Source: Oligoflexia bacterium (GTDB lineage: Bacteria > Bdellovibrionota > Bacteriovoracia > Bacteriovoracales > Bacteriovoracaceae). From it: a stretch of DNA of 64,000 nt. Position numbers and translations under genes: made by a program. Under the pieces are notes generated by a model. It was not told the origin of the DNA and ran no database searches. It saw only the letters and a program-made list of their open reading frames with translations. Below, piece after piece: positions 45,076 through 54,808 of this stretch; position 1 is the stretch's first letter; every line of letters begins with the position of its first letter. The stretch spans positions 62,001 to 126,000 of the forward strand of contig JADFZW010000002.1 of NCBI GenBank assembly GCA_015232355.1, given 5' to 3'.

Positions 45076-46689
45076 ATGAATAACAATAACACATTCAAAA
45101 GTATCAAAGGAATTAGTAATAGAGCAATCATTGTAATTCTCGATGGATTTGGTATAAACCCCAAAGCACCTCAAAATGCAATTGTCAGTGCAAAGAAACC
45201 AAATATTGATTATCTCTTCTCTCATTATCCCTACACCACCATCCAAGGAAGTGGTGTCTATGTTGGATTACCAGATGGAATACCTGGAAATTCGGAAGTA
45301 GGACACTTAAATATAGGTGCCGGCCGACCTGTTCGCCAAGATTTAGTAAGAATAAATGAAGCAGTCAAAGAAAAAACTTTAGCATCAATGCCTAAAATGA
45401 AAGAGCTGATTGAAAAAGCGCGCGCCTCCACTAAGCGAATTCATTTAATGGGTCTTTTATCAGATGGTGGTGTTCATTCAGATATCAATCACATTGCCGA
45501 AGTCATTAGAATTTTATCTCAAGAAAAAGATTTACAAATTTTTTATCACGCCTTTATGGATGGAAGAGACACACCAACCACCAATGGAGCAAAATATATT
45601 AAAGAAATAATGAAAGTACCGGGATTTCATTTCAGCTCTATTCAAGGTCGTTCTATTGGAATGGATCGTGATAAACGTTGGCCCAAAATTGAAGTTGCCT
45701 ATAAAATGATGATCGGTGAAGGAAGTATTACTAATATAACAAACACTTCAACAAACACCTTTGGCCCAGTTGAATACATCAATGAAGAATATAAAAAAAA
45801 TATCTTCGATGAATTTATTACTCCTACACTCTTTAATAAAGATTGGGCCATCAAAAATGATGATACAATTTTCTTTTTAAATTTTAGACCTGATCGTGCC
45901 CGACAAATAACTATGGCATTTGCTGATAGTAAATTTAAAGAATTTGCAACTCCAGTTAAGGCCGGTTATTATCTTTGTATGTCCCCATACTTCGAAGAGG
46001 AATTACCTCTTCCAATTTTATTTGATAAAGAAAAGATTAAAGGAACATTATCTTACTTCCTATCAACTAAAAATATCAAACACTTTAAAATTGCTGAGAC
46101 CGAAAAATATGCTCACGTGACTTACTTTTTTAATGGTGGAGAAGAAGTTCCCTTTCCAGGCGAAGATCGCATGCTAGTACCTTCACCGAGAGAAGTGAAA
46201 ACCTACGATGAAAAACCACAGATGAGTGCCTATTTGGTTTTAGATAAATTATTAGAGAATATGAATAAAAGTGATTACAAATTCTATCTGATAAATTTTG
46301 CAAACCCCGATATGATTGGACACACAGGAAATTTTCAAGCGGCGGTAAAAGCAATCGAAACAGTCGATGAGTGTGTAGGGAAAATCATGCAAAAATGTGA
46401 TGAACAAAATATGACCATGATATTAACCTCAGATCATGGAAACGCTGATCAAATGGCACTAGAAGATGGTTCACCTCATACATCTCATACTGTCTCTCAA
46501 GTCCCATTTGTTATTTACAATAAAGCGGTATTAGAAGATCAAAAGTTTGAAATTAACAAAGAAGGAATGGGCGTTGATCAAGGAAAAATCAAGGCCAGCT
46601 TTGCTCTCAAAGATATTGCTCCAACACTACTCTATGTTTTAGATATTGAATCACCAAGTAATTTTGTTGGCGTAAATATTTTCAGATAA
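45076..46689 (+). CDS. gpmI: 2,3-bisphosphoglycerate-independent phosphoglycerate mutase
   Basis: 537 residues, alkaline-phosphatase superfamily. The catalytic Ser is in GNSEVGHLNIGAGR; metal-binding elements include ILDGFG, LNFRPDRARQ, FANPDMIGHTG and TSDHGNADQM. It interconverts 3- and 2-phosphoglycerate in glycolysis and needs Mn. An NITNTSTNT insert near residue 220 is repeat-like. GGAG precedes the ATG. Bases 45314-45328 are identical over 15 bases to one arm of the palindrome at 31.96 kb. Confidence 0.96.
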   Translation: MNNNNTFKSIKGISNRAIIVILDGFGINPKAPQNAIVSAKKPNIDYLFSHYPYTTIQGSGVYVGLPDGIPGNSEVGHLNIGAGRPVRQDLVRINEAVKEKTLASMPKMKELIEKARASTKRIHLMGLLSDGGVHSDINHIAEVIRILSQEKDLQIFYHAFMDGRDTPTTNGAKYIKEIMKVPGFHFSSIQGRSIGMDRDKRWPKIEVAYKMMIGEGSITNITNTSTNTFGPVEYINEEYKKNIFDEFITPTLFNKDWAIKNDDTIFFLNFRPDRARQITMAFADSKFKEFATPVKAGYYLCMSPYFEEELPLPILFDKEKIKGTLSYFLSTKNIKHFKIAETEKYAHVTYFFNGGEEVPFPGEDRMLVPSPREVKTYDEKPQMSAYLVLDKLLENMNKSDYKFYLINFANPDMIGHTGNFQAAVKAIETVDECVGKIMQKCDEQNMTMILTSDHGNADQMALEDGSPHTSHTVSQVPFVIYNKAVLEDQKFEINKEGMGVDQGKIKASFALKDIAPTLLYVLDIESPSNFVGVNIFR

Positions 46690-46707
46690 AAACAGTTAAA
46701 TATAACA

Positions 46708-48252
46708 TTAAATACCATATTTTCTTTTAACTCCTTTTCTTTTTTCTTTTTCCTTCCCTTGCTTTTTGTGTTTTTCAATCAAATTTTTATAATATTCTTC
46801 AACTTTTTGTTTTCCAATATCTGATTCTAGAAAATTTTGAATTGCACTTGCATATAATAAATCACCAGAATCTGGTGTCTCTCTTTCGCGTCCTCTGTTT
46901 GTTTTCTTATATGTTGTAATATATTCTTTTACTGCCGGATTATTTTCAGATTTATATGGAACTATATTTACACCAAGTTCTTTATTAATAGTATCAAGAT
47001 AAGCAACAATCTGCCTTTTATTCCATTCATCCATCACATCATCACTTATTCTAACTTTCTTTGATCCTTCATCCATAAAAAGTGTAGTAGTAGAACTATA
47101 TGGATGAACAACATGATCAATATGATTTCCCCATTTTTTATCTTTTGTATAACCACCCTCAAGTACTCCTAAATTTGTATCAATTATAGGCGAAATCACA
47201 TCAGCTACTAAATTAACAAAAAGAGTATCTGAATTATCACGATATATTATCTCCTTTGGATTAAGATCAGTATCAAAGCGAAGTAGCATATTTTGAGCAT
47301 TAGGAGTTATCATTTGAAAACCATATCTTAACAAGTGCATTGCTTTACATCTTCCCATCGCCTCTGCAAATGCCTTCGACCAAAATTCTTTAAAGTCTTC
47401 TTTTTTGTATTTTGCGAGTTCTCTTCCAACAAAAGGAATACTCAAAAGTGGCAAATAAATATTTCCATCTTGAAGAGGAGTAAGATCTCGAATCAAATAT
47501 CCTTCACCAGTTTTTTGCAAACTAATGTAACCTAATTCCTTTAAAAACTGACAGTCTTTTTCCTTTCCAATCAAGGTATCAACTTTTTCCATATAATTGG
47601 TTCTGGCCCTACCATACTCTCCATCTAATTTCATCTCTGCTTTTTTGGGATTATAATTATCCTCTGAAACATGATTAGTTCCCAACTTAACACCGAAAGG
47701 AACAATCTCTTTTGGCACACAAACTTTAGATCTGGATGCTAAATGTCTCATAGGCATTGTCATTACAGGTTTTCCCATTTGATATCTTTTTGTTAATCTC
47801 TTCTGGCCTGCCACTTTTTCGCTTGTATTAAGTGGGTGTACAGGAAATAAAACATTATGTCCCTTACCAGATGGTCTTACTAAATAGTTATACAAATCAG
47901 ATGGGAAATCAGGAATTAAGTCCATATTTACTGCACTCTTGTGAAAAGCAACAGTTGGTACTTCCACTACTTTAGTGCTTTGACAATAATCTTTAAGATT
48001 ATCAACTTCCTCCATTGTTACTTCCATTTCAAATGGATCACATATGGATGTTGATGATAGCTTTTCTCCATTTTGAAAATTACCGTTTTTAAAAAAAATC
48101 TTTTTAAATGCCTCTTGCTTTTTCTTTGGCAATTCTGGCAAAAATACAATGTCAGGTTTTTCCGTAACTGCAAATACCAACGAAATGGATAACAAAAATG
48201 ATAAAGATAATGTTATTGAAAATAACATAAATTGTTTTTGATACTTTTTCAT
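46708..48252 (-). CDS. Exported IucA/IucC-fold-like protein
   Basis: 514 residues with a signal peptide (core ~10-27, cleavage near VFAV). Past it, several motifs follow the order of IucA/IucC siderophore synthetases: LFPVHPLN (family: PVHPWQ), MPMRHLASRS, VKLGTNHVSED (family: KL-x-iTnxxR), a Gly/Ile-rich middle, then TPNAQNMLLRFD (family: HAQN) and YRDNSD (family: RD). Those enzymes are cytosolic and use ATP; export is odd. It might be a family variant that acts in another cell or a relic used structurally. GGGGG lies eight bases before the ATG. A lysine-rich tail ends the protein. Confidence 0.5.
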   Translation of the reverse strand: MKKYQKQFMLFSITLSLSFLLSISLVFAVTEKPDIVFLPELPKKKQEAFKKIFFKNGNFQNGEKLSSTSICDPFEMEVTMEEVDNLKDYCQSTKVVEVPTVAFHKSAVNMDLIPDFPSDLYNYLVRPSGKGHNVLFPVHPLNTSEKVAGQKRLTKRYQMGKPVMTMPMRHLASRSKVCVPKEIVPFGVKLGTNHVSEDNYNPKKAEMKLDGEYGRARTNYMEKVDTLIGKEKDCQFLKELGYISLQKTGEGYLIRDLTPLQDGNIYLPLLSIPFVGRELAKYKKEDFKEFWSKAFAEAMGRCKAMHLLRYGFQMITPNAQNMLLRFDTDLNPKEIIYRDNSDTLFVNLVADVISPIIDTNLGVLEGGYTKDKKWGNHIDHVVHPYSSTTTLFMDEGSKKVRISDDVMDEWNKRQIVAYLDTINKELGVNIVPYKSENNPAVKEYITTYKKTNRGRERETPDSGDLLYASAIQNFLESDIGKQKVEEYYKNLIEKHKKQGKEKEKRKGVKRKYGI

Positions 48253-48660
48253 AAAATAATCCCCCTGATTAAAATGAAATAGAAATAATTACTTTCTTTT
48301 AAATAAATTTTTAATAGAGTTTAATTATCTATGAATAGCATTTATTATTTATTGAAAATTTTTATTTATTTTTTCCTTTTCAATTACTTTCCGTAGTTAG
48401 AGTTCGAAAACAATTTTTGTTTTGAAAAAAATATGCCAAAAAATATTTCTATCAATAATAAGCATTTATACTGAATACGGTGGAGCTTTAATTACTTTGA
48501 ATATCAGAAGATTGCAGTCAAGAGAATAGAATTTCATATTTTTATTTAAGATAAACAAACAACTTTATTTAAATTTCAATATATACAATATATATATTAT
48601 TAGTAGTGTTCATATTTATTAAACCCTCAATCTAAAATTACATTGGAAAAATATTAATTT
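48253..48660. promoter_or_regulatory. Divergent region between the IucA/IucC-like gene and dapB
   Basis: 408 bases without a gene. An imperfect hairpin TTCGAAAACAA-TTT-TTGTTTTGAA (48402-48424) followed by an A-run may terminate leftward transcripts or be an operator. Beyond it is AT-rich sequence with an ATATATAC run near 48580. No clear promoter consensus. Confidence 0.3.
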
Positions 48661-49404
48661 ATGAATCAAAATCAAGCTCAAAATCAAAATCTCAAAATTG
48701 CCTTAATTGGTAATGGAAAAACAGGCAGTAAAGTTCAAGAGATGATTTTATCAGAACCAGGAAAATATTCTCTAATAGGCCCATTCAACAGCAGAAATAG
48801 AGTAGAAGATAATTTACATCTACTGGCCGATGCTGATGTTATAATAGTTTTTGTACCTGGTAGCGCAGTTGATGGATTAATTCCACATCTTATGAAATTA
48901 AAAAAAATAGTGATCTGGGGAAGTACTGGGTATAAATGGGAGGAAAAAGTTTCAACATTAAATGAGAGTTTGATCAATGCGGGAGTGGTTTGGATATATG
49001 CTTACAATTTTAGTTTGATGATGAATATGATTAAGGAGTTGATGACAGTATCTAAAAAGTTTTTGCCTCTCTTTGATGTAAGTATATCAATAAAAGAGAT
49101 CCATCATATCCATAAAAAAGATGCTCCTAGTGGAACTGCACTGATGTGGAGAGATTGGTTATTACAAGAAAATACAAATATTAAAATTGAGAGTGTTCGA
49201 GAAGGTGATGTTGTAGGGATTCATGAGCTTACAATTGAAAGTGAAAATGAACGAATACAAATTATCCATCAATCAAAAGATAGAAAACTTTTCGCAGAGG
49301 GTGCTCTATGGTGTGCACTTTTTGCAACAAAATCAAAGTTGAACAAAAATTGCAATGCTGGTCTGTTAAGTTTTAATCAATTTGTTTTACAAATTTTAAA
49401 ATAA
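48661..49404 (+). CDS. dapB: 4-hydroxy-tetrahydrodipicolinate reductase
   Basis: 247 residues. Rossmann start IALIGNGKTGSKVQEM and the substrate-binding segment EIHHIHKKDAPSGTALMW are the DapB signature. The protein reduces the DapA product with NAD(P)H on the way to DAP and lysine. The N-terminus begins with an NQNQAQNQN repeat. DapB is separate from dapA-dapD, which lie 18 kb away in this window. Confidence 0.92.
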   Translation: MNQNQAQNQNLKIALIGNGKTGSKVQEMILSEPGKYSLIGPFNSRNRVEDNLHLLADADVIIVFVPGSAVDGLIPHLMKLKKIVIWGSTGYKWEEKVSTLNESLINAGVVWIYAYNFSLMMNMIKELMTVSKKFLPLFDVSISIKEIHHIHKKDAPSGTALMWRDWLLQENTNIKIESVREGDVVGIHELTIESENERIQIIHQSKDRKLFAEGALWCALFATKSKLNKNCNAGLLSFNQFVLQILK

Positions 49405-49407
49405 CTG

Positions 49408-49440
49408 GATACTGGCGCGAAAGCCGCCGGCATCCAGCTT
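49408..49440. terminator. GC-rich hairpin between convergent genes
   Basis: CTGGAT ... ATCCAG encloses a GGC/GCC inner stem (CTGGATACTGGCGCGAAAGC to CGCCGGCATCCAG). It is far more GC-rich than its surroundings and lies between the ends of dapB and the transglutaminase-like gene. There is no T-tract, so it may be a bidirectional terminator or a mobile palindromic repeat. Confidence 0.5.
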
Positions 49441-49450
49441 AAACATATTA

Positions 49451-50524
49451 TTATCTGATTGAAGCACGATAAATATCTTTCAAATCTTTCATATATCCGC
49501 TAAATACACCAGCAGACATTGACCACAAGAATCCTGGATATTCACTTGAGGTCCATTTCCCTCCAAGGATATTGCCATTTCTATCAAGCTCTAGAATATA
49601 ATCATATTTTTTTGTTTTTCTAAAACTCTCATTTCCATCAATATTGCGAGCTTTGAATTCTGGTTCAATTTCATCAGTATAAACAACTTCTGATGATACT
49701 AATATCTCTTTTACAGTACCATAGGCATAATTATAACTGGGTGCTTGTTCTCGCAATATTCTAGTTTTAAAAGCGTGTACAGGTTGATTCCATACTTCAA
49801 GTCCATTATCAACATCAATAACAAAACCTTTATCTTGTTTACCAATTCTATTGGTCATGATGACGTGAAATGCTCCTGCATTTAAAAAATCAGGAACCAC
49901 ATTACTTCTAAAAATTCTAAATGTTTTATATCCACGAGTTCCTACAAAATAGGAGCTTTGACCGCTTTTCTCAGCAATGAATAAAGAAAGCAATCCTTTA
50001 ATATCTGAAGAACCAAAAGGAACTTGTATTCCATTGGCCCCTACTAATGTTACAGGTTTTGGCTCTTTAAATGCTAAAGATGCTGGCGCCCAACCATTAC
50101 AAATTCCTTCCCACTCTGGACTGTCATAGCTAGTACGTTCAAATTCTTCATTAGTTAAAGGATAATCAAATCTTCCCATATAGATATCATATTTCTCAGC
50201 TGGAGAGAGGGTGGCCAATTGTTGTAAAGACATTTTTTTTACTTCACTTAATGAATAGAACCTTTCAGCACTTCTTTTGGTTGCATATCTATATGCTAAT
50301 CCTCGACGATTATGTGGCCAATAACTATCGGTCCAAGGTAGATGAGAAATTTTCCCTTGAGTTGGCAAACGATAAAAATTATATTCGTAGGTGTAATTGG
50401 AATCTTCTTGTTGAATTATATCGGGGTCATCTGATTCATCCCAAGATGCCATTGAAAAGACAAGAGATGAATATGTTAATAAAATCAAGCACAACATACT
50501 TAAGATTTTTTTTCTTAACATCAT
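49451..50524 (-). CDS. Exported transglutaminase-elicitor-like protein, paralogue 2
   Basis: About 357 residues from ATG 50524 (AGGAG seven bases upstream; the longer frame is not supported). Signal peptide to about VFSMAS. LPWTDSYWPHNRRGLAYRY, WEGICNGWAPASLAFKEP with candidate nucleophile Cys near residue 142, NAGAFHVIMTNRIG with a candidate His, and VWNQPVHAF follow the transglutaminase elicitor pattern more closely than paralogue 1. Likely a secreted protein cross-linking or related papain-fold enzyme. The Cys and His are both retained here, so this copy may be the active one. Confidence 0.68.
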   Translation of the reverse strand: MMLRKKILSMLCLILLTYSSLVFSMASWDESDDPDIIQQEDSNYTYEYNFYRLPTQGKISHLPWTDSYWPHNRRGLAYRYATKRSAERFYSLSEVKKMSLQQLATLSPAEKYDIYMGRFDYPLTNEEFERTSYDSPEWEGICNGWAPASLAFKEPKPVTLVGANGIQVPFGSSDIKGLLSLFIAEKSGQSSYFVGTRGYKTFRIFRSNVVPDFLNAGAFHVIMTNRIGKQDKGFVIDVDNGLEVWNQPVHAFKTRILREQAPSYNYAYGTVKEILVSSEVVYTDEIEPEFKARNIDGNESFRKTKKYDYILELDRNGNILGGKWTSSEYPGFLWSMSAGVFSGYMKDLKDIYRASIR

Positions 50525-50773
50525 AAAAATACTCCTTTTGTGAAAATAAATAAAATTGTTTAAAATTATTTGAAATAATATTATTGGAGAACCATAATTA
50601 TGAGCATTATATTTGTAAATGATAAATTCAAACAATCAAATCATTTGAGTATTTTTTACATACTCTCCTGAATTTCTATCAGAAATTCCTATTAGATTAA
50701 TTATGAACAATACTTCATTTTTCTTTTAAAATTTTTTTCATAAAATCATGATTGACAAATAATTCATATTTTG

Positions 50774-53470
50774 ATGAAAGTACTCTTTATTAAAAATAAT
50801 CAACGCATGATGTACCTAAAATCAAAGGGAGCTTTTATAAGTCTAAAAAACTCACACCCTTTTATATTTCGTTTGATATTAATTGTGATTTTTATCAATC
50901 TGTTTGTCTATTTGCTTGTAGGTTTTTATATCTACAAAAGTTATCAGCATTCAGAAAATCAAGCAATTAACTTGAATCAGAACTTGATTTACTCTCTACA
51001 AATTAATATCGCTACTATTTTTCAAAGAATTGATGTTGTTACATCAGCAGTTGTAATGGAATCAAAAAGTCAGTTGGCCGCAGGTGCAATTAATAAAAAA
51101 TCCATAGAAAGATTCCTCACTATACAAAAACTACAACTTTCAGATAACAGTGATATTTATTTGGTTAACGCTGATGGAATTATTGTGGCCAGTACATTTA
51201 GTTTAAAAAATCACTTCATAGATCAAAAAATAAACATTTCAGATCGTGATTACTTTAAAAAATTAAAAAATAATCCTGCTATTGGACTTTATATCTCAAG
51301 GCCAATAATAAATCGCATGGATAAAAACTTGATCCTGACTTTATCCAGAAGGATCAATTCACCAGATGGTTCTTTTATTGGAATTGCTTTTATTACAATA
51401 TCACTTGAATATTTCTCAAAATTATTTTCTCACATTAATCTTGGCCAAGATAGTATCTTAGTTATGCGCAACGAGGATATGAGTATAATTAAACATATTG
51501 TTGGTCATGAAGCTGTTCACTCTGTATCTGATGAAATCTTAAAAATTATTAAAACAAACCCATTGCATGCCACATATAAATCAATATCTAAGTTTGATAA
51601 TATTGAAAGATTAGTATCTCATTACAAAATTGCAAATTATCCTATCTATCTCTTTATTGGACAAGCAACAAAAGTATATTTAAGTTCTTGGTGGAAAGAA
51701 TTCTATGTAACAACAATGCTACTCATTTGCTTTACGATTATATCATTATTTTACGCGAGATTGTTTTATAAAAAGAGAAGTAACGAGTTGATAGCAATTG
51801 ATGAATTACGCTACGAACGTGATCGTACTCAAAGTTATATAGATACATTAGATAGTATAATTGTTGCCTTAGATATTGAAGGTAAAATTACTTCTATTAA
51901 TAAAAAGGGTTTACAAATTTTAGAATATAAAACAGAAGAAGAATTGCTTGGAAAGAATTGGTTTCAAACTTGTTTGCCTCAACCAAATGGAATGGAGAAT
52001 GTATATCCATATTTTCTAAAGCTTATTTCAGATAAAGTTGATGATCCTAAATATTTTGAAAATCATGTATGTACCTCTACTGGAGAGTTAAAACAAATAG
52101 CATGGAATAACTCAATTTATAGAGACAAATTTCAAAACATCATAGGTACTCTTAGTATTGGTCACGACATTACCAAGAAGATTCAAGATGAGAATGAAAA
52201 ACTTAAACTTCAAGATCAACTTCATCAAGCAGTAAAAATGGAATTAGTGGGACAATTAGCAGGTGGTATAGCTCATGACTTTAATAATGCATTAAGTGTT
52301 ATAATCGGTAATGTGGAATTAATACTATCAAAGAAATATTCGTCACCAGCAGCGGCCATGTTTCAATCTCCAATTAAACAACCATTTACTGAAGAACTTT
52401 TAGAAATTAAAAAAGCTGCAGAACACTCTGCTAATTTGACAAAACAGCTGCTTACATTTGCTCGTAAACAACCAATCACTCCAAAGATAGTAAATATAAA
52501 TGAGGTTATTGAAAATATACTTAAGATACTTCAACGACTAATCGGTGAAAATATTACTCTTTCTTGGCAACCGACAAACAATTTATAGCCTGTTAAGCTC
52601 GATCCTTCACAACTTGAACAAATTCTAGGCAATCTATGTATAAATGCCAGAGATGCTATCTCTAATGTTGGTCAAATAAGCATATCTACTCAAAACATAA
52701 CTGTAAAAGCAGATTGCAATGATAATAATAATGTAGAATTTTCAACAGGAGATTATGTAGTCATTACTGTAAAAGATAATGGTTGTGGAATGAGCAAGGA
52801 AACATTAGCTCATATTTTCGAACCTTTTTTTACCACAAAAGATATTGGTTTAGGAACAGGTCTTGGTCTTCCTACTGTCTATGGTATAGTAAAGCAAAAT
52901 AACGGTTATATCAAAGTTTGTAGTGAAGTTGGTTGTGGAACAATTTTTTCAATCTATCTACCCAGAAATGATATTGAAGCTACAAAAGAGACTTTAGCAA
53001 CAACAACTCAAGATAATTTAAAAACACCAATACCAATACCAATACCAAATAAAGATGAAATTAAAGATGATGAAAATAAATGGAAAAAAAATATCTTACT
53101 TGTAGAAGATGAACCGACTATATTAAAATTAGTTTCCAAATTATTAAAAGATACTGGTCATAATGTAATAACAGCAAATACACCAGCAAATGCACTCCTT
53201 TTAGTATCCCAATACAAAGGAGAGATTAATCTTCTTATAACTGACATAATTATGCCTGGAATGAATGGTTATGAGATGACAAAAAAGATACAAACGTTAT
53301 ATCCAAATCTCAAATGCTTATTTATATCTGGATATGCAGTAGATTATATCTCAAAACAATGTGTAATTGAAAACGAAATAAATTTCATTCAAAAACCATT
53401 TTTACCCAAAGACCTTATTAATAAAGTTGAACATTTACTTTCTACTACTGGATCTACTACGAGATCTTAA
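50774..53470 (+). pseudogene. Membrane hybrid histidine kinase interrupted by one in-frame TAG
   Basis: One frame of 899 codons from 50774 to 53470 carrying one stop, TAG at 52586-52588. Order: transmembrane segment (~29-52), dCache-like sensor (~55-300, ISDRDYFKKL and LYISRPI), second transmembrane segment (~312-334), PAS (~350-465), HisKA with VGQLAGGIAHDFNNALSVI (His near 500), HATPase with DPSQLEQILGNL and GLGTGLGLPTVYGIV, a PIPIPIP linker and a C-terminal receiver (LLVEDE, LITDIIMPG). At the stop, relatives have Trp (LWPV); TGG to TAG explains it. Everything downstream is intact. The start has no good ribosome site; TTG 50771 and ATG 50807 are alternatives. Confidence 0.75.
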
Positions 53471-53511
53471 TTATGAAATTTATTCATTATTCACAAAGGA
53501 TAATATAAACA

Positions 53512-54291
53512 ATGACTGAAATAAAAGAGAATAAAGTTGTTTTAGAGCATGATATAAAAAACGAACAGTTAATTTCTATTTTGGCCCATGATTTAAAGAA
53601 TCCATTTACTGCACTTATAGGTTTTTCTGAACTTTTAAATAGTAGCTTTTTACAAGGTGATAAAAAAGAAACTCTCGATTGCATAACAATTATTAATCAA
53701 ACATTATGGCAAACATACAGAATGCTCGAAGATATTTTACTTTGGTCAAAGGTTCATTCAGGAAAGTTATCTTGTAATTTCCAAAAAATAAATTTAAAGA
53801 AAATAGTGCAAGAAATTACTGAATCAATGATAGTGACGGCCAATATTAATAATATAAATATTGAATATTTTGTGAATGATGAGATAGATGTCTTCGCTGA
53901 TATAGATATGTTGAAAGCAATTTTAAGAAATTTAATATTATATAGTTTCAAATCCACTAATCATGGAGATACCATGAAAATAGTAGCATCAATAGATGAA
54001 AATTTAAAAAATGTAGTTAAACTCAATATTTCAAATGGCAGATTCGAGTTGCATCCTACTCATGAAAATTTTAGAGATAATAGTTTTGAAGTTTCTTTTG
54101 ATACAAAAATATCCTCTTGTATCGATAATCAACATCCTCAAGATTTTGGATTAATAATTTGTAAGGAATTTATTGAAAAACATAATGGAAAATTTTGCAT
54201 CAAACAGCATGCTATAAAAGGACAATCTGATAAATGGCCATCACCAGATAGAAGTACTTTTATTTTCACAATACCATTATCGAGAATTTAA
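53512..54291 (+). CDS. Soluble histidine kinase, degenerate ATPase
   Basis: 259 residues. HisKA dimerisation box SILAHDLKNPFTALIGFSELL (His near residue 25), then a HATPase-like region with an N-box RNLILYSFKST and GLIICKEFIEKHNGKF, but without clear G1/G2 glycine boxes. No transmembrane segment or sensor domain. It begins 41 bases after the hybrid kinase and could be a partner; weak ATP-binding motifs suggest low activity or a phosphotransfer role. Confidence 0.75.
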   Translation: MTEIKENKVVLEHDIKNEQLISILAHDLKNPFTALIGFSELLNSSFLQGDKKETLDCITIINQTLWQTYRMLEDILLWSKVHSGKLSCNFQKINLKKIVQEITESMIVTANINNINIEYFVNDEIDVFADIDMLKAILRNLILYSFKSTNHGDTMKIVASIDENLKNVVKLNISNGRFELHPTHENFRDNSFEVSFDTKISSCIDNQHPQDFGLIICKEFIEKHNGKFCIKQHAIKGQSDKWPSPDRSTFIFTIPLSRI

Positions 54292-54457
54292 CCAAAACAA
54301 ATTTCTGCAAAAAAGCAAAATTCATCATTTTGCGTATAACACCTTAACAGATAATTTCTACTGATTGTGAACATTATTTCATTTTGCATTTGATATTTCT
54401 TCATAAAATGTATGCTATCAATCTAATCTCAAAAGAATAATACAAAGGAGTGTAATA

Positions 54458-54760
54458 ATGAAACACAATGAACAGAAGTGTCTCACAGGGTATTTAAGTC
54501 CGATTAGCTGGAGCAATTCGGGTAAAGTAAAAAGCTATAGCGTTTTCACGGATGAAAACGAAGATGTCATTTTGGCCGGGAATCACTTAGAAGAAGATTT
54601 TAAGATGTTCAAAAACCAGAAGGTAAAATTATTTGGCACATTTATTAGATCTAATAATGAGGCAAGAATTTTTGAAGTTAAAAGAACAAATCCTTTGAGT
54701 TTTAATTTTATTAGTGATGAACACAGAAGATTATCGAATAAACATCGAAGGATGAGATAA
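54458..54760 (+). CDS. Small hypothetical protein, possible OB-fold
   Basis: 100 residues. Alternating short strands (GKVKSYSVFTDENEDVILAG ... VKLFGTFIRS) suggest a small beta-barrel such as an OB fold, with a basic C-terminal tail (HRRLSNKHRRMR) that could bind nucleic acid. No family recognised. AGGAG precedes the ATG at good spacing. Confidence 0.55.
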   Translation: MKHNEQKCLTGYLSPISWSNSGKVKSYSVFTDENEDVILAGNHLEEDFKMFKNQKVKLFGTFIRSNNEARIFEVKRTNPLSFNFISDEHRRLSNKHRRMR

Positions 54761-54808
54761 AAACAATCATTTATTAAAAACCCATGTATACTACGGGAGA
54801 TTAATTAC

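Noticed and set aside
52586..52588. Reassigned UAG codon
   Set aside because: TAG ends moaC and lon at the expected places, so UAG is read as stop in this genome.
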